This document shows, one piece after another, positions 8,573 through 16,046 of a stretch of DNA of 34,091 nucleotides (position 1 is its first letter; every line of letters starts with the position of its first letter). The DNA lies in contig CBFDCR010000060.1 in NCBI GenBank assembly GCA_965603365.1, positions 1 through 34,091 on the forward strand, read 5' to 3'. The notes beneath the pieces are model-generated. The model saw only the letters and a program-made list of their open reading frames with translations, did not search any database and had not been told where the DNA came from. Both the position numbers and the translations under genes were made by a program. This DNA is from JAHELQ01 sp965603365. GTDB lineage: Bacteria > Acidobacteriota > Aminicenantia > UBA2199.

Positions 8573-9606
8573 AAGACGTCATTTTTATCCCCTGTAATAC
8601 GGTACCTTATCATTCCCCGGTCTCTCTTTTAAAACGGGAGATTTCATCTTTTGTTTCATCGTGGGATATTTGCCGTCAGCCCGTGGCTATCAAGGTGCAT
8701 TTCGGTGAAGAAGGGGCGGTGAGGTTTCTTCGGCCCATCTATGTAAAACCCGCCGCCGATGCCGTCAAAGGCCTCAAGGGCCTGCCCTTTCTTACCGACA
8801 CCAACACCCTTTATAAAAGTCCCCGTGCGCTGTCCCCGTCTCATTTGGAGGTGGCGCTGCAGCATGGATTTTCCTATGCCGCGGTCAACTGCCCGGTAAT
8901 CATTGCCGACGGCTTATGGGGCAATCATGAAACAGAAATAACCATGGGGGGCAAATCCTTTTTCTTGGCCGGGGATCTGGCAGAGACCCAATATCATATT
9001 GTCTTAACTCATGTCACCTTTCATGGATTTACCGGCATTGCCGGCGCCATAAAAAATATCGGCATGGGATGGGCCTCCAAAAAGGGAAAGATACATATCC
9101 ATCGTGAAACCCTGCCGGAAGCAGCCGTGGAGTTGTGCAATGCCTGCGGTAAATGCTTGGGACGGTGCAATTTTGGTGCGTTAAGCCTTATCCATGATAA
9201 AATCTCTCTGGATAAAAATAAGTGCACCGGGTGCTGTCACTGCATGGGGGTATGTTTGCAAGATGTCTTTAATGTTAAAGAAGATGCATTAATTCGATTT
9301 TCCCGGCTGCTGGGCCAATATGCGGCGGCTGCTGTAAAAAGCAAGAGAATCCTATTTGTTAATTTTTTAATAGACATGGGGCGCCAGTGTGACTGCGCAT
9401 CCTTTACACATAAACCAATTTGCGAAGATATAGGAATATTGATTTCAGACGATATTTTACTGGTGGAAGGGGCAACATTGAAACTGCTGAACCATCATAC
9501 CCAGTTGGAAACAGGAGTCATGGCTAAATTTAACGCCCAATTATCAGCTTATACAGGAGATTTAAACTTTATCAAAAATATCCGGTTAAAGGAGATAAAA
9601 CAATGA
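8569..9606 (+). CDS. DUF362 protein with two 4Fe-4S ferredoxin motifs
   Basis: About 345 residues. The N-terminal two thirds have DUF362 features (VAIKVHFGEEG, FLTDTNTLY, THVTFHGFTGIAGAIKNIGMG). They are followed by two classic 4Fe-4S motifs, CNACGKCLGRC and CTGCCHCMGVC, each C-x2-C-x2-C-x3-C. After these a further about 120 residues continue the DUF362 fold. DUF362 proteins have no settled reaction. In this context an electron-transfer or metal-binding partner of the radical-SAM enzymes is a reasonable inference. An in-frame ATG exists at 8554, but the ATG at 8569 overlaps the upstream TGA as ATGA, the same coupling as at the next junction, so I prefer it. Confidence 0.85.
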   Translation: MKDVIFIPCNTVPYHSPVSLLKREISSFVSSWDICRQPVAIKVHFGEEGAVRFLRPIYVKPAADAVKGLKGLPFLTDTNTLYKSPRALSPSHLEVALQHGFSYAAVNCPVIIADGLWGNHETEITMGGKSFFLAGDLAETQYHIVLTHVTFHGFTGIAGAIKNIGMGWASKKGKIHIHRETLPEAAVELCNACGKCLGRCNFGALSLIHDKISLDKNKCTGCCHCMGVCLQDVFNVKEDALIRFSRLLGQYAAAAVKSKRILFVNFLIDMGRQCDCASFTHKPICEDIGILISDDILLVEGATLKLLNHHTQLETGVMAKFNAQLSAYTGDLNFIKNIRLKEIKQ

Positions 9607-9770
9607 GCGAATTTAGCAAAAATGACCGGGAGAAACTGGAACAACTTCTAAAAATGCTTCGTGGGGAAAAAATCAAGGAAGGAGAAGAGGAAGTGGATTT
9701 TTTATGTACACACTGTCATTGCAAGGTATGTAGTACCATAAAAAATTCCCCTAAAAAGTCCAGTGAGTAA
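9603..9770 (+). CDS. Cys/His-rich small peptide, candidate RiPP precursor
   Basis: A 55-codon gene with a very good ribosome site (AAAGGAGAT about 8 nt upstream) and an ATGA overlap with the DUF362 gene. The N-terminal part is highly charged and helical-looking (MSEFSKNDREKLEQLLKMLR, then an acidic run up to VDF at 31-33). A compact segment, CTHCHCKVC, has C35, C38, C40, C43 and H37, H39. It ends in a basic Ser/Lys tail (NSPKKSSE). A charged leader, a Cys-rich core and a place between maturation genes (DUF362 on one side, a SPASM enzyme 11 nt downstream) fit a RiPP precursor. Alternatives are a small metal-binding protein or a cluster-specific carrier. I know no described family that it matches. 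Confidence 0.75.
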   Translation: MSEFSKNDREKLEQLLKMLRGEKIKEGEEEVDFLCTHCHCKVCSTIKNSPKKSSE

Positions 9771-9781
9771 ATGACATCACA

Positions 9782-10813
9782 ATGGACTTTTCAGTTCAAC
9801 TGCATTTGAGTGATAACTGCAACCTGCGCTGCCGTCATTGTTACCAGGAGGGGTACAGGTCAGGGGCCAATACCGTCACTGGCTCCCGGTTGATGGAATG
9901 GGTGGCGGAGACCTGCAAGGACATCATCCCCATTTATCATCACCTGGAATTTAACCTCACCGGTGGAGAGCCATTACTATATCCCTACTTGTGGGACGTG
10001 GTGGAGACCATTAAAACCCATGGCGCCGCGTTTAATTTATTGACCAACGGCATATTGATCGATGATAGGGTGATTGATAAACTGCGGGACTACGGTGTCA
10101 ACAATGTACAGGTGTCCGTGGAGGGGCTAAAAGAAGTCCACGATTGGGTACGGGGTCCCGGCACCTTTGACAGGGTAATGACCGTGCTGGATCAATTGAT
10201 ATCCGGGTATATAAAAATCACAGTGGCTTCTACCATCACGAAGCGGAATTATAAAGAACTTACGGATTTTTTAGATTTTTTCTCCACCCGGGATGTTCAC
10301 ATCGGATTTCACCGTTATATCCCTGTTCCCCCCCAATGCAAACAACACCAAATGGCCATCCATGACCCTTTTCTTTGGGAGCGAATCGTTAAACAGGTGG
10401 TGGAGTACAAGGAGACCCGGAACCCCGGGATTGTCATGAATGATCCTTTATTTGGCCTTGAATTGATCAAAAAATATGAAACCCGGAATCTGGACAAACC
10501 CTTGCCCGGGGAAAAATTTTTCGGTTGTTCCATCGGTGTCTCGGCAATCACGGTGATGCCGGACGGCACGGTATATCCCTGCCGCAAACTTCCCATTTCC
10601 CTGGGCAATACCTTTGAGATCCCTTTAATCAAAATCTGGTTAAATAGCAAGCTATTATGGAAACTTCGGGATCGCAGTCATTTCCATGGGAAATGCGGTG
10701 CTTGTAACCACCGGTTTAAGTGCGGCGGCTGCCGGGCCGGCGCCTATTCTGCCGCTGCGGCTGAAAACAAGAGTGAGGGCATGTTTAATGCAGACCATTT
10801 ATGCTTTAATTGA
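9782..10813 (+). CDS. Radical-SAM/SPASM peptide-maturase-like protein (B)
   Basis: 343 residues. The cluster motif lies very close to the N-terminus (CNLRCRHC: C13, C17, C20), so there is no fused recognition domain. NLTGGEP is the SAM-binding glycine motif. The C-terminal SPASM region has GCSIGVSAI, VYPCRKLP, GKCGACNHRFKCGGC and DHLC. It starts 11 nt after the candidate precursor gene, making it the closest enzyme to it. The ATG at 9782 has only a weak ribosome site, so translation may depend on coupling with the peptide gene. The end overlaps the next gene by 26 nt. Expected to act on a peptide; reaction unknown. Confidence 0.88.
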   Translation: MDFSVQLHLSDNCNLRCRHCYQEGYRSGANTVTGSRLMEWVAETCKDIIPIYHHLEFNLTGGEPLLYPYLWDVVETIKTHGAAFNLLTNGILIDDRVIDKLRDYGVNNVQVSVEGLKEVHDWVRGPGTFDRVMTVLDQLISGYIKITVASTITKRNYKELTDFLDFFSTRDVHIGFHRYIPVPPQCKQHQMAIHDPFLWERIVKQVVEYKETRNPGIVMNDPLFGLELIKKYETRNLDKPLPGEKFFGCSIGVSAITVMPDGTVYPCRKLPISLGNTFEIPLIKIWLNSKLLWKLRDRSHFHGKCGACNHRFKCGGCRAGAYSAAAAENKSEGMFNADHLCFN

Positions 10814-11513
10814 AGATTTTAGAATCCGTTTGAATCAACAGGACAACCCGGGGATACAACGGGTTATCCTTTTTGGCAGCGCCTCCTACGATGATTTTAT
10901 TATGGGGTACAGTGACCTGGACATCTTTGTGTGCATGGATGTTGCTTCACCGGAAGAGGTGCTGGAGAAGTTAGTGGGATTAAAAGAAATTTCCAGGGAG
11001 GTATTTCCCATCAAAAATATTGATTACACGATTATCCGGGCCCATGAACTGGAATGCAGCCGGTTATTGACGTTGAATCCCTTTATCTATGAAGAAATCC
11101 GGTTGGGTCTGCGCATATACGGTCCACAGCTCCCGGATGTGTACACCAATGACCAACTGAGGCGGGACTCCTTGTATGTCGCCGCCATGGGCCTGAGGGG
11201 CTTGAGGGCCATAATGGGCACTCTATACAATGCCAAACCGGTTATGGTGCTGCGGCGCTGTGATGAATTATTATTTAAGTCCACCAAGGCATTATTGACC
11301 CATTTGACCGGAGCCGTTCACTCTTCCAAAGCACAAACCTTCCAGTGTCTACAGGAATGGGTCAAGGATGCGGACATTTCCATATATAAAAAATTATTGG
11401 ACATGAGGAATAAACGTAGAAATAATGAAGAAATTTATACATTAGATTACGACAAAATTTTTTTAGAGTCGTTGATTGCATTTGAAAAAATTTGGGACGA
11501 GGTGTTAACATGA
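10788..11513 (+). CDS. Nucleotidyltransferase-domain protein
   Basis: About 241 residues. Pol-beta-type minimal nucleotidyltransferase: G30-S31 in the helix-turn motif (LFGSASYDDF), D43-x-D45 (SDLDIFV) and a third Asp at about D79 (KNIDYTII), the full set of metal-binding acids. The C-terminal half is helical, like the HEPN or substrate-binding domain of such proteins. These enzymes transfer an NMP to a small molecule, RNA or protein. A longer in-frame reading from 10686 overlaps the previous gene with low-complexity sequence; the ATG at 10788 has GAGGG about 8 nt upstream and gives the natural N-terminus. Downstream it is coupled by ATGA to a SPASM gene. Not a clear HEPN/MNT toxin pair, since no separate partner gene is present. 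Confidence 0.8.
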   Translation: MQTIYALIEDFRIRLNQQDNPGIQRVILFGSASYDDFIMGYSDLDIFVCMDVASPEEVLEKLVGLKEISREVFPIKNIDYTIIRAHELECSRLLTLNPFIYEEIRLGLRIYGPQLPDVYTNDQLRRDSLYVAAMGLRGLRAIMGTLYNAKPVMVLRRCDELLFKSTKALLTHLTGAVHSSKAQTFQCLQEWVKDADISIYKKLLDMRNKRRNNEEIYTLDYDKIFLESLIAFEKIWDEVLT

Positions 11514-12640
11514 AAGATTGGTATATGAAGGCACCCTTTGGCATTGTTACTGCCGTGACCTACCGCTGTAATTTGAGGTGCAAACATTGTTTTGCCGGAT
11601 CCCCCAGCCTGGATCAGAAGAAGTTGCAGCGGGACGAAATGTTGACCGCCCATTGGATCAACTTTTTTGATCAAATTGCCGGTATGGGCGTACACGAAAT
11701 CTACCTGGGTGGTGGAGAACCCTTTGTCAGGGATGATATATTAACCCTGATCAAGGAAGCCCGCGCCCGTGATATTGGCACCACCCTGACCACCAACGGC
11801 ACACTGCTGGGCGAGGATATCATTAAAACTTTGCGGGACCTGGGGGTAGAATGCGTCGAGATCAGTATAGACGGGACCCAGCCCACCCATGATTATCTCA
11901 GGGGGATAGACGGGGCATATAAAAAATCCCTGGCAGCCCTTAACCGCTTTGCCCGGCATAATATTTATGTGATTGCCTCTGTGACGGTTTCAGACCAAAA
12001 CGTGACGGAATTGGAAGATATTTTCCATGACATGAAAAATGCCGGCGCCCGGGAAGTATTGTATATGCGTTTTGTACCAGTGGGTACGGGAAAATCCTAC
12101 AGGAACAGCCTGTATATCTCCGAAGGGGAATTTCGTGATGCCATGCTGGATTTAATGGAAAAACTAGAGGGCCCCGATTCCCCGGGACAAACCGGCAGCG
12201 ACCCGGAAAACTATTTCTGGCATAAAGTACAGGCCGCCTCTGATGGCTATTTTTATCCCCATTCCGGCTGTATTGGCGGCAGGTCCTATTGTTTTGTAAG
12301 GCCCAACGGCAATGTAACCCCCTGCAATCCCCTGGTATTCCCTGAATATCAATGCGGTAACATAACGGAAACCCCCTTTGCCGATATCTGGCACCATTCC
12401 CCGGGGCTGCAAAGAATCCGCCAGTTGGATTTTAATGAACTGCCCCAATGTTCGGCATGTGAGAATATTGATGTGTGTGCCGGGGGATGCCGGATTATAT
12501 GCGATTATTACCGGCACAATTGTACCAGGGACTGCACAAGCTGCCAATGGCAATTAAACTGCAACGAAGCCAGCGGAATGTGCGGAAAAAAATACATGTA
12601 CTATGTAAGAACCCAACAAACCAGACATGCAGCCCGCTAA
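11510..12640 (+). CDS. Radical-SAM/SPASM protein with Cys-rich C-terminus (C)
   Basis: About 376 residues. CNLRCKHC at C20, C24, C27; YLGGGEPF is the glycine motif. The SPASM region (CNPLVF, CSACENIDVCAGGC) runs into an unusually Cys-rich tail (IICDYY, NCTRDCTSCQWQLNC, GMCGKK) with about seven further Cys. This is more than two auxiliary clusters need and may bind an extra cluster or a substrate. The ATG at 11510 overlaps the preceding TGA (ATGA) with GAGGTG before it, so it is preferred over the upstream in-frame start at 11492. The start resembles the heme-d1/mycofactocin-type SPASM branch, but the reaction cannot be assigned. Confidence 0.86.
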   Translation: MKDWYMKAPFGIVTAVTYRCNLRCKHCFAGSPSLDQKKLQRDEMLTAHWINFFDQIAGMGVHEIYLGGGEPFVRDDILTLIKEARARDIGTTLTTNGTLLGEDIIKTLRDLGVECVEISIDGTQPTHDYLRGIDGAYKKSLAALNRFARHNIYVIASVTVSDQNVTELEDIFHDMKNAGAREVLYMRFVPVGTGKSYRNSLYISEGEFRDAMLDLMEKLEGPDSPGQTGSDPENYFWHKVQAASDGYFYPHSGCIGGRSYCFVRPNGNVTPCNPLVFPEYQCGNITETPFADIWHHSPGLQRIRQLDFNELPQCSACENIDVCAGGCRIICDYYRHNCTRDCTSCQWQLNCNEASGMCGKKYMYYVRTQQTRHAAR

Positions 12641-13439
12641 AACAGAAGCTTACAAACTGATCCGCAAATATTACGAATGGGAATCCCGGGACAATGATTC
12701 CTACCGGGATATGTACTTTTCCCCCCATATCCTGGAACGTTATGAACACCAGCTGCGTTACCGGGGGATTGCCCGGGAAATCCGAAAATACCGCGTAGAA
12801 ACAGGCAAAATGGTGGACATCGGCTGCGGCGAAGGATATTACTTTAAAGACTATATAAAGAAATTTAGAACCGTCATTGGCCTGGATATTAGCCTGAACA
12901 AGTTAAAACGGGCCGGGGAATTACAACGGGTCAACAAAAATATCCACCGGATGTGCTCCAATGCGGAAACCCTGCCGCTGCAAGCCAACTCCATGAACCT
13001 GGTGGTATGCAGCGAGTTGCTGGAACATTTAATTGAGCCTGGAACCGCCATCGATGAGATTGAACGGATTTTAAACCCCGGGGGGGCAGCCATCATTTCG
13101 GTCCCCACCTGGAATAACCCGGGGCTGTGGAGAGCCGCCCCCAATCAGGAAAAAAAAGTAACCATCAATTTCCACCAGGCCTTTGAAGGCCATTTGTGGA
13201 ATTTTTCCACGGCGTCGTTTTTACGCCAGGTAAGGACAAACAGGCTGAAATTGGTAAAGATCAAGGGAGTTTCACCCCTGTTATCGTTGTTGGCTGCCAG
13301 GAAAAAACAGGGGGCAAAGCCGCTGCCGGGATGGGGCCTTGCCCTGGGGAAACTGCTGGATAAGCTGTTATCTTGCTGGCCCAGGGCCTATATTTACTCA
13401 AGGTATAATATTTTTGTATTCCGGAAGGAGATGGGGTGA
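12627..13439 (+). CDS. Class I SAM-dependent methyltransferase
   Basis: 270 residues. VDIGCGEG at 63-70 is the SAM-binding motif I, with the ribose-binding acid in GLDIS (D87). SNAETLPLQANSMNLVVCSELLEHL is split between the usual motif II and III positions, and NPGGAAIISVPTWN is the post-motif strand. The fold is that of methyltransf_11/25 small-molecule methyltransferases; the substrate is unknown. It overlaps the preceding SPASM gene by 14 nt and the following AMMECR1-like gene by one base (TGATG). In this setting it probably methylates the peptide, a sugar or a pathway intermediate (inference). Confidence 0.85.
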   Translation: MQPAKTEAYKLIRKYYEWESRDNDSYRDMYFSPHILERYEHQLRYRGIAREIRKYRVETGKMVDIGCGEGYYFKDYIKKFRTVIGLDISLNKLKRAGELQRVNKNIHRMCSNAETLPLQANSMNLVVCSELLEHLIEPGTAIDEIERILNPGGAAIISVPTWNNPGLWRAAPNQEKKVTINFHQAFEGHLWNFSTASFLRQVRTNRLKLVKIKGVSPLLSLLAARKKQGAKPLPGWGLALGKLLDKLLSCWPRAYIYSRYNIFVFRKEMG

Positions 13440-14041
13440 TGAATAATTTTAATAAAGTTCTATTGGTATCCACTGCCAGGAAAGCACTGGAGGAGTATTT
13501 TATCAATTCCGGTTATTTACGCATACCGGAAGGAGAGTGGGAACAATTCCCTGAAGAGCTGCGTCAGCGGAAACCTGTTTTCATTTCATTAAAACGATGG
13601 CCCGGTTTTGATTTCCGTTCCAGCAGCGGGAATTTGCTGGGAGAAAAATCAATATTGGAAACAGTCATCGATAAAACCATTGCCGCAGCCCGGCACGATT
13701 CGATTTTTCCCTTGCTAAAACCCGCTGAGATTTCCGGCATTGTCATACAGGTAAATATACTGGGCCATTTCCGGAGAGTGACACTACCCGGCATGCTTCA
13801 ACCCAATCAAGCCCTGGTGGTAAGCCTGGGGAAACATACGGGCTTTTTCTTACCGGAATTGCCCCTTTTGGTAAAATGGGATTTCGAGGAAACCATCTCA
13901 CAATTGTGTTTAAAGTCAGGAATACCCGGGAACGCGTGGCGAGACAAACGGTGCCGCATCTTTTCCTGTGACTGCGAATCCTTTACTGAAAAAAAACCCG
14001 GCGCCCTTGAAGTCATGGATACGGAGGAAATATACCATTGA
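13439..14041 (+). CDS. AMMECR1-domain protein lacking the RGCIG signature
   Basis: 200 residues. The sequence follows the AMMECR1 domain from end to end: SGYLRIPEGEWEQFPEEL, KPVFISLKR, AAARHDSIFPLLKPAEI, HTGFFLPELPLL and LCLKSGIPGNAW. The signature normally reading LRGCIGxL is FRSSSGNL here, so the conserved Cys and first Gly are lost. AMMECR1 function is unsettled; in many anaerobes it is fused or clustered with Memo and a radical-SAM protein, but no Memo gene is present here. The ATG at 13439 (TGATG with the upstream stop, GGAG before it) is preferred over the in-frame GTG at 13436. It ends in a TTGA overlap with the glycosyltransferase. Confidence 0.75.
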   Translation: MNNFNKVLLVSTARKALEEYFINSGYLRIPEGEWEQFPEELRQRKPVFISLKRWPGFDFRSSSGNLLGEKSILETVIDKTIAAARHDSIFPLLKPAEISGIVIQVNILGHFRRVTLPGMLQPNQALVVSLGKHTGFFLPELPLLVKWDFEETISQLCLKSGIPGNAWRDKRCRIFSCDCESFTEKKPGALEVMDTEEIYH

Positions 14042-15033
14042 AATATTCCATTATTATTCCTTTCCACAATGAAGAACAAGAGCTTGAGCTTTTATTAAAG
14101 GGGCTCATCTTAAACCTGGAGAATCGTGACCCATTTGAAGTGATACTGGTGGATGATTTCTCCAGTGATGGGTCTGTGGAAATTATCAACCAATGGATAG
14201 GCTATTTGCCCCACGGCCAATTGATCCGGTTAGGGGAAAACAAGGGGCCTGCCTTTGCCAGGAACAAGGGCAGCCGCACAGCCAGGGGAAAATATTTGAT
14301 TTTTATCGATGCCGACACTCTGCCGGAAAGCAATTGGTCAGAGATGATTGTCCGGCACCTGGACCAGGAACCAGCACCGGGAATGCCACCATATAAAATA
14401 TGGGGGGGAAGGATTAAACCATTATACGATAATCACTCGGTCTTCCAACGGATGGCCGCTAAAGTGGTTAGCCATAAGCCCCGCTTTGATGAAAAGGAAA
14501 CCCCCTTTGATTTTCCTTCGGGCCACCTGATTGTTGAAAAAACACTATTCGAGGAAATGCGCGGCTTTAATGAGACCCTTAAAATCGGTGAAGATACGGA
14601 CTTTTGCTTCAGGGTCACCCAAAAGGAGTATGCCCTGAAATATATTCCCGAAGCTGTTGTCTATCACCGGGTACCCCGCAGCTGTCCCCAGATGCTGCGA
14701 AAGCAATTTGGCTACGGTAAAGGGTTTGCCCGAAACTTAAAAAAATATTCGCGCTTTTCTTTTAAGCCCCTGCTCCGGGGGGGGATCCAGGGTTCTTTAT
14801 TTAGTTATATGGCATTCCTGGCGCTGGTCCCCGTGATGCTGCTCTGGCCAGGGCCGCCCCTCCTGGTGTTGATCCCGCTTGTGTTGTACTCATTGCTGTT
14901 GTTTGCCCTGATGAATAAAAATATGAACATCCCCGGACAAGCAGGAATCAAGGACCGGGTCCTTCTTTTTTTTATCTTTCACTCCCGCAGCCTGGCCTAC
15001 CAACTGGGTTATTTAAGGGGGTATTTCCGATGA
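14038..15033 (+). CDS. Family 2 glycosyltransferase with C-terminal membrane segments
   Basis: 331 residues. A GT-A fold GT2 enzyme: KYSIIIPFHNEE at the N-terminus, VILVDDFSSDGS (D39, D40), GPAFARNKGS and FIDADT (DAD at 91-93) for UDP-sugar and metal. The acceptor-side GFNETLKIGEDTDFCFR contains the catalytic-type ED. Residues about 250-300 are strongly hydrophobic and form two likely membrane helices. It starts at TTG (14038), with GGAGG about 10 nt upstream and a TTGA overlap with the previous stop; it ends in ATGA with the next gene. It probably transfers a sugar to a lipid carrier or peptide at the inner face of the membrane. Confidence 0.88.
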   Translation: MKYSIIIPFHNEEQELELLLKGLILNLENRDPFEVILVDDFSSDGSVEIINQWIGYLPHGQLIRLGENKGPAFARNKGSRTARGKYLIFIDADTLPESNWSEMIVRHLDQEPAPGMPPYKIWGGRIKPLYDNHSVFQRMAAKVVSHKPRFDEKETPFDFPSGHLIVEKTLFEEMRGFNETLKIGEDTDFCFRVTQKEYALKYIPEAVVYHRVPRSCPQMLRKQFGYGKGFARNLKKYSRFSFKPLLRGGIQGSLFSYMAFLALVPVMLLWPGPPLLVLIPLVLYSLLLFALMNKNMNIPGQAGIKDRVLLFFIFHSRSLAYQLGYLRGYFR

Positions 15034-16046
15034 ACCACCGGGAAATTAATATATACCTGGCTTCAATATTGAACTCCAGGCACCTGAATGAAATCATCCT
15101 GATCATGCGAACCTTTCAATATCAGCCGGTCATTAAAGGAATGCACGCCGCCAAAAACAGCCGGGGGGTATTTTACTTGAGGGACCATGACCGGCAGTGG
15201 ATAAACCATTGGGCGTACCTCGAAATAACAGGGGGAATTTTTATCACTGAAACCGAAAAATTAAAACAGGAGTTGGAGCACCAGGTGGACACCTCCCGCA
15301 TAAATGTATGGTGGTTTGAAGAGCTAAAACAGAAGAGCAGCCTGTTAAAATTTGCCCGGCATCTGTCCCGGATTGATGGCCCCGAAGTACCGGTCACCGC
15401 TACCATCTATTTTACCATGGACATTGAGCCGGGAGAGATGCGGCAGGTATCCCGGTGGATAGACTACCTGGAAACCCATGAAAAAAGCTGGACTTTTTTC
15501 ATATGTGGTGAGGTGATGGACAGCTGGGAGAAGGGGGCGTACCCATGGGTGCAGCGATTGAAAAATTTTCCCGTCGGCAATCACAATGACAGCCACCGGG
15601 AGCTGTCCCGTGAAACCATTCAACGGGCGCATTCCCTGATAAAAAACCAATGCCGCCGCGAACCCGTGGGATTCCGGGCCCCTAACCTCGGTATTAATAA
15701 AAAAATATTAACCCTATTGCCCTCGCTTCATTATAAGTATGATTCCTCCACCATTGGTTTCACCCCGCTCCGGGTAGTGGTGGGGGGCAAGGAAATTCCC
15801 TTAGTGGAAATTCCTCTCCTGGATGGTGGAGATTATGTCTTTTTTAAAAAACTGAAATGGGATCGGAAACAATACCTGGATCATTTCAGGAAAAAAATCC
15901 GTTACCATTACCTAATGGGAAATTCCTTTGCGATCTTGTTCCACAATCAATATTCCGGTTTTGAAATCTGGAAAGAGGCCCTGGCGATATCTATGGACAC
16001 CGGTTACCGGTTGGGGATGATGGACCATGGTGTATCCACCGGATGA
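15030..16046 (+). CDS. Polysaccharide deacetylase-like (NodB-homology) protein
   Basis: 338 residues. The first about 115 residues are unassigned. The NodB-type domain then shows its metal triad: D131 in FTMDIE, and H185 and H189 in GNHNDSHRELS (the HxxSH-type motif). GFRAPN is the next conserved motif, and the late LFHNQYSG fills the place of the LHD/LHP motif. Such enzymes remove acetyl groups from amino sugars. No signal peptide is visible, so it should act in the cytoplasm, perhaps on a sugar built by the preceding glycosyltransferase. ATGA overlap at the start; the end overlaps the membrane-protein gene by 20 nt. Confidence 0.75.
   Translation: MNHREINIYLASILNSRHLNEIILIMRTFQYQPVIKGMHAAKNSRGVFYLRDHDRQWINHWAYLEITGGIFITETEKLKQELEHQVDTSRINVWWFEELKQKSSLLKFARHLSRIDGPEVPVTATIYFTMDIEPGEMRQVSRWIDYLETHEKSWTFFICGEVMDSWEKGAYPWVQRLKNFPVGNHNDSHRELSRETIQRAHSLIKNQCRREPVGFRAPNLGINKKILTLLPSLHYKYDSSTIGFTPLRVVVGGKEIPLVEIPLLDGGDYVFFKKLKWDRKQYLDHFRKKIRYHYLMGNSFAILFHNQYSGFEIWKEALAISMDTGYRLGMMDHGVSTG

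Noticed and set aside
10788..11513. HEPN/MNT toxin-antitoxin pair
   Set aside because: The protein carries both a nucleotidyltransferase and a helical C-terminal part in one chain and is embedded in a coupled biosynthetic run, with no separate toxin gene beside it.
13439..14041. Complete AmmeMemoRadiSam system
   Set aside because: Only the AMMECR1-like part is present, with its signature motif lost; no Memo gene is found in the window.
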